Source: Streptomyces exfoliatus (lineage in GTDB: Bacteria; Actinomycetota; Actinomycetes; Streptomycetales; Streptomycetaceae). From it: a DNA stretch of 64,000 nt. Positions 62,001 to 64,000 of this stretch are shown here, in pieces (position 1 is the first letter of the stretch; each line of letters begins with the position of its first letter). The notes below the pieces were generated by a model. It saw only the letters and a list, made by a program, of their open reading frames with translations, was not told the origin of the DNA and made no database searches. The position numbers and the translations under genes are program-made. The stretch is taken from assembly GCF_000725545.1 (NCBI RefSeq), contig NZ_JNZP01000016.1, positions 101,802-165,801 on the forward strand, given 5' to 3'.

Positions 62001-64000
62001 GCCCTCGGCCAGTACGAGCGGCTCGGCGACCTCTCCGACCCGGACAGCGTCGGGGGCCGGCAGTTGCGCTTCTGGCGCGAGGCGCTGCACGAGTTGCCCG
62101 ACCATCTGCCGCTGCCCACCGACCGGCCGCGTCCAGCCGTGATGTCGTACGAGGGCGGAATCGTCCGGCACGACATTCCGGCCCACCTGCACGAGGCCAT
62201 GCTGGGTCTGGCCCGGGCGAACCGGGTCAGCCTGTTCATGGTGCTCCAGGCGGGCATCACCGCGATGCTGACACAGCTGTCCGGTACCACGGACATCAGC
62301 CTGGGCACACCTGTGGCGGGCCGCGCCGACGCCGTGCTCGACGATCTCGTCGGCTACTTCGTCAACCCACTGGTCCTGCGCGTCGACACCTCGGGCGAGC
62401 CCAGCTTCCGTGAGCTGCTGCGCCGGGTCCGGCGCACGGACCTGAAGGCGTTCGCCAACCAGGACATGCCGTTCGAGCAGCTGATCGAGGAACTCAACCC
62501 GCGGCGCTCGCTGTCCTGGCACCCGCTGTTCCAGGTCATGCTGGCGTTCCAGAACACCCCCGAGGTCAAGCTGGAACTGCCGGGTGTGACCCTGACCGAT
62601 GAGGACGTGGACACCGACGGGACCAAGTTCGACCTGTCCTTCGGCATCAGCGAGCAGCGGGACGCCGAGGGCGCCGCCGCCGGGCTGAAGTGCTTCGTCG
62701 AGTACAGCTCCGACCTGTTCGACCGCAGCACCGTCGCCACGATGATGGACCGCTTGGAACGGCTTTTCGAGGCTGTCCTCGAGGACCCGGACCGGCCGGT
62801 CTCCGGCTCCGACCTGTTCGTCGAGGGCGAGCGTCACCGGGTCGTGGAGGAGTGGAGCGGCTCCGTTCGTCCGGTGCCGTCGCAGCGATTCACCGACCTG
62901 TTCGAGGCGCGTGCCGCGGCGGTCCCACGGGAGACCGCGCTGGTCGCCGAGGACGGGCGGCTGGACTTCGCGGGGCTCAACGTCCGCGCGAACCGGCTGG
63001 CCAGGCTGCTGATCGAGCGCGGCGTGGGCCCGGAGCGGTACGTGGTACTGGCCCTGCCGCGGACGACCGATCTCATCGTCGGTCTGCTCGCGGTGCTCAA
63101 GACGGGTGGCGCCTACGTACCGGTACTGACCGACCAGCCGGCCGAGCGGCTCGCCCACATCTACGGCGACGCCCGCCCGGTCTGCACGCTGACCACCGAG
63201 GACCTGGCCGGCCTGCTCCCCGCGGGGGTGCCCACCCTGGTGGTCGACACCCCCGAGGTCCGCACCCTGCTGGACGGCCACGGCGACGCCCACAGCGCCA
63301 TCCCGGCGGACGATGTGCGGGACGGTGAGCGGCTCGCCCCCGCAGATCCGGCGCACCCGGCGTACCTCGTCTACACCTCGGGGTCGACAGGTCTGCCGAA
63401 GGCCGTCGTCATCGAGGACAGGAATCTCACCGGCCTCTTCCATGCCCACCACCACCAGTTCATCGGGCCCGAGGTGGCCGCACTCGGCGGCCGCCGCTTC
63501 CGGGCGGCGCTGGTGCCCGCGCTCACCTTCGACACCGCGCTGGAGCCGCTGCTGTGGATGGTGGCCGGACACGAGATGCATCTGCTGAGCGACGAAGTGC
63601 GCCGTGATCCCGCGGCACTCGTCGGGTACGTGGGCCGGGAGCGGATCGACTTCCTCGACATCACTCCGTCCTATCTGCCGCAGCTGCTCGCCGAGAACCT
63701 CCTGCCCGCCGAGGGCCACCGGCCCCGGTTGCTCATGCTGGGCGGCGAGGCCGTCAGCGAGGCCTTGTGGCAGCGGCTCGCCGCCGAACCGGGCGTCCAC
63801 GCGTACAACTTCTACGGCCCCACCGAGACCACCATCGACGCGGTGTTCTGCCGGATGCGCGGGGACGAGACCCCGGCGATCGGCCGGCCTCTGGAGAACG
63901 TCGCCGCGTACGTGCTGGACGCGGCGCTGGCCCCGGTTCCCCCGGGCGTCCCCGGCGAGCTCTACCTCGCCGGCACCCAGCTGGCCCGCGGCTACCTCGG
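56019..64000 (+). CDS. Hybrid PKS-NRPS, KS-AT-KR-DH-ACP-C-A (3' end outside window)
   Basis: Open to the right edge, at least 2660 residues. ATG 56019 lies in the ATGA overlap. KS (28-460; Cys about 197 in QTACSSALVAVH, AHGTGTALGD 333, KSNVGHLD). AT (555-860; PGQGAGFPGM, GHSVGEFTAA, RHAFHSRH about 744, malonyl type). KR with structural half (920-1371; TYLVTGGLGGIG 1177, GQVDYAAANAFLDSF). DH after the KR (1415-1660; EHRLGGEPVLPG as HxxxGxxxxP, HPLHPALLDVA with Asp). ACP (ELGGDSLLIVQ 1756). C (1825-2270; HHIAGDGSS about 1953). A (from about 2290; YTSGSTGLPKAVV 2450, FDTALEPLL 2503, NFYGPTETTID 2598), cut before A7. KR before DH is not the usual order. A-domain residues D,T,E,D,M,G,F,I,D are rich in acids, hinting at a basic amino acid. 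Confidence 0.92.
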   Translation, partial: MNTDRVEMAMTDRLTTDTEPAPADIPDAVAVTGLACRFPGAADSAEFWSNLLAGRESLAFRTPEELAALGVPPERLADPRFVASGGVLEDTDRFDAAFFGITPREAELMDPQHRLFLQCAVSALEDAGQRPDRTEGDIGVYAASGFNSYLTHQLLPYAAELGDRADVQWLAGSDKDYLATQVSYRLGLTGPSLNVQTACSSALVAVHLAAEALLSGECDVALAGAVSVGVSQGLGYLHSEGGILSADGHCRPFDAEATGTVFGSGVGAVVLKRLADAIEDGDTIRAVLRGSAVNNDGNHKVGFTAPSTSGQVRVITAAQAVAGVGPEELAYLEAHGTGTALGDQIELAALRKVFADAPESRCALGAVKSNVGHLDTAAGMAGLIKTVLTLQHRTLLPTVHFSRPHPGHGLDGTRFRVLTEAEPWSGPEGAMLAGVSSFGIGGTNAHLVLQEPPRPATPSAADAGGQGEARWQLLPVSARTPAALERSTTALAGALTHGTPVRLGDAAHSLQTGRREFEWRRAVLATDTAGAAAAFAVPTEGTAAAGSGTGAVYVFPGQGAGFPGMAAEPYRAEPVFRAELDRALEALRPWTDAPLRELLLDPGHPDLFERTEVAQPALFAVEYALASWWAAVGVRPAALVGHSVGEFTAACLAGIFSLADAARLVAARGRLMGRLPAGSMLAVPLPESEVRALIGDGPGPDGLDLSAVNAPDRCVVAGTPEAVAELRERLAASGVATRLLATRHAFHSRHVDAILGEFTALAAGVPMHAPALPVVSTVTGTWLTAQEACSPAYWSRQMREAVRFADALAQCPGSVPVLEVGPGAALTSAARRTLGPGRQVPAGLTREEPGRPPQRLAALAALWEQGAEIDWSVLGDRAGLRRIPLPTYPFEPDRHWFEPTTPARGLPTRAPGIDRPAGVDGWFRATQWNRSAPPAAAPRPLGTVLVLADASGLGTELAGRLAEAGSRVIVARAADAARAPGTLGASPEGYLLRPDDREAFEALATDLAERGSAPDVVLGCWAMDDPALADAAPNAVGDAAAAAVTVPVFLARALGEAFPGAPVRMLFVTDAAHAVGGQPPRTPHSAAVLGPVRVIPLETPLFAVRAVDVDCPARTPARLARTADAVLAELYAESAWELPEPLVALRGRGRWTSSTARPELAPAPASPVLRDGGTYLVTGGLGGIGRAVAEWCVAGTTACTVVLVTRRAVPDGPHWTVIRTAESATATAAPELSDWFATLAAGGAAVYVVEADVADEGALGAALARVRAAHGGIDGVVHAAGVPGGGVVSLRTAQEIARVLEPKVRGTVVLHRLTEDDAPDFFVLFSSAMAMVGAPGQVDYAAANAFLDSFAHTADTVVSVGWDRWSEVGMAVRSSASAWTGGEPLDHPLFDLRRAGGAAGAEPYLELRVRHGAHTEWLSDEHRLGGEPVLPGTALLDLATAAFRLTPGAGQAELRDVVFSQPVRVPSGERPEITVALRPREAGYDWSVTSSQSSGRPHAQGFVTAFAGPAPQPVALAEAQEACGAPVPLAAGDARGGVGLSTGPRWESLREARQSERNGFLSLALPEEFHDDLAVHPLHPALLDVATGAVVARTGTHLPVAYRSLVVHRDLPAELRVVTFQREGDGPQDTLVVDLVLAGADGAPAVTIEGFVLRPAPSGAQRQAEPEEGGIPTEEGLHALERVLANQHLPHLVVSPRADQWDRPRPAARSTAKADGSPRAAAGGAPRDEIEQRIAEVWSRLLGIPDIGLDDNLFELGGDSLLIVQISAECQRLGLPMSPGDVFELPTVARLAERIRLTMAAAEAAGPPAADEGSAAVSGDARPAEIPLSFAQAALWFHGKLQGATPAYNMPSAIRLSGRLDRTALQAALVDVTERHESLRTLFPDREGVPYQHILSTEEAAPRLVFSRTTEDRLPQELAEVARYPFDLSAEPPLITHLFEVAPEEHVLILVLHHIAGDGSSMAPLARDMTSSYLARARGEAPVWEPLPLQYAEFALGQYERLGDLSDPDSVGGRQLRFWREALHELPDHLPLPTDRPRPAVMSYEGGIVRHDIPAHLHEAMLGLARANRVSLFMVLQAGITAMLTQLSGTTDISLGTPVAGRADAVLDDLVGYFVNPLVLRVDTSGEPSFRELLRRVRRTDLKAFANQDMPFEQLIEELNPRRSLSWHPLFQVMLAFQNTPEVKLELPGVTLTDEDVDTDGTKFDLSFGISEQRDAEGAAAGLKCFVEYSSDLFDRSTVATMMDRLERLFEAVLEDPDRPVSGSDLFVEGERHRVVEEWSGSVRPVPSQRFTDLFEARAAAVPRETALVAEDGRLDFAGLNVRANRLARLLIERGVGPERYVVLALPRTTDLIVGLLAVLKTGGAYVPVLTDQPAERLAHIYGDARPVCTLTTEDLAGLLPAGVPTLVVDTPEVRTLLDGHGDAHSAIPADDVRDGERLAPADPAHPAYLVYTSGSTGLPKAVVIEDRNLTGLFHAHHHQFIGPEVAALGGRRFRAALVPALTFDTALEPLLWMVAGHEMHLLSDEVRRDPAALVGYVGRERIDFLDITPSYLPQLLAENLLPAEGHRPRLLMLGGEAVSEALWQRLAAEPGVHAYNFYGPTETTIDAVFCRMRGDETPAIGRPLENVAAYVLDAALAPVPPGVPGELYLAGTQLARGYL

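Overview
The window is very GC-rich, with G or C at most third codon positions, GTG and TTG starts and frequent 4-base ATGA/GTGA gene overlaps. Together with families such as DUF6777, YndJ/DUF1990, WS/DGAT and SpoIIE-type phosphatases, this points to a Streptomyces or close relative. No tRNA, rRNA, CRISPR array, transposase or phage gene was recognised. Functional calls rest on motifs read by eye; no database search was run.

Region 1 (1-22.7 kb) is ordinary chromosome: the 3' end of thioredoxin reductase, a secreted TAP-like hydrolase, a wax ester/triacylglycerol synthase, a PAS-GAF-PP2C-ATPase phosphatase, a DUF6777 lipoprotein, a yndJ-DUF1990 operon behind twin palindromes, a lipase maturation factor, an atypical SDR, an FhuF-like Fe-S protein, a DMT transporter, a LysM/M23 peptidase, a panD-GNAT-racemase operon, a Nudix hydrolase, a second PP2C phosphatase and a MASE1 membrane protein. 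Three decayed genes lie here (about 543-700, 18430-19617 and 20156-20345), each with apparent single-base losses.

Region 2 (23.2-64 kb, running off the right edge) is a hybrid NRPS/PKS biosynthetic gene cluster transcribed divergently from a 0.7 kb intergenic region (30539-31235) that carries several inverted repeats. Leftward: type II thioesterase, stand-alone adenylation enzyme, stand-alone carrier protein, two-gene ABC exporter, MbtH, Pr6Pr membrane protein, a GNAT-like protein and a di-iron fatty acid/sterol hydroxylase. Rightward, mostly overlapping: asparagine synthetase, aspartate/glutamate racemase, A-PCP, C-A-PCP-C-A-PCP, an Asp/Asn beta-hydroxylase-like enzyme, PKS KS-AT-KR-ACP, NRPS C-A[MOx]-PCP-Cy-A[Ox]-PCP, and PKS-NRPS KS-AT-KR-DH-ACP-C-A (truncated).

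If the line is colinear it would join X1, Gly, X2, a reduced malonyl unit, Gly (with a flavin monooxygenase built into its adenylation domain), Cys made into a thiazole, a malonyl unit reduced and dehydrated to an alkene, and X3. Gly and Cys are read from specificity residues by eye; X1, X2 and X3 do not match a code I recognise. The Asp-related enzymes suggest a D- and/or beta-hydroxylated Asp/Asn-derived building block. I do not recognise the product. Final module(s) and release domain lie beyond the window.
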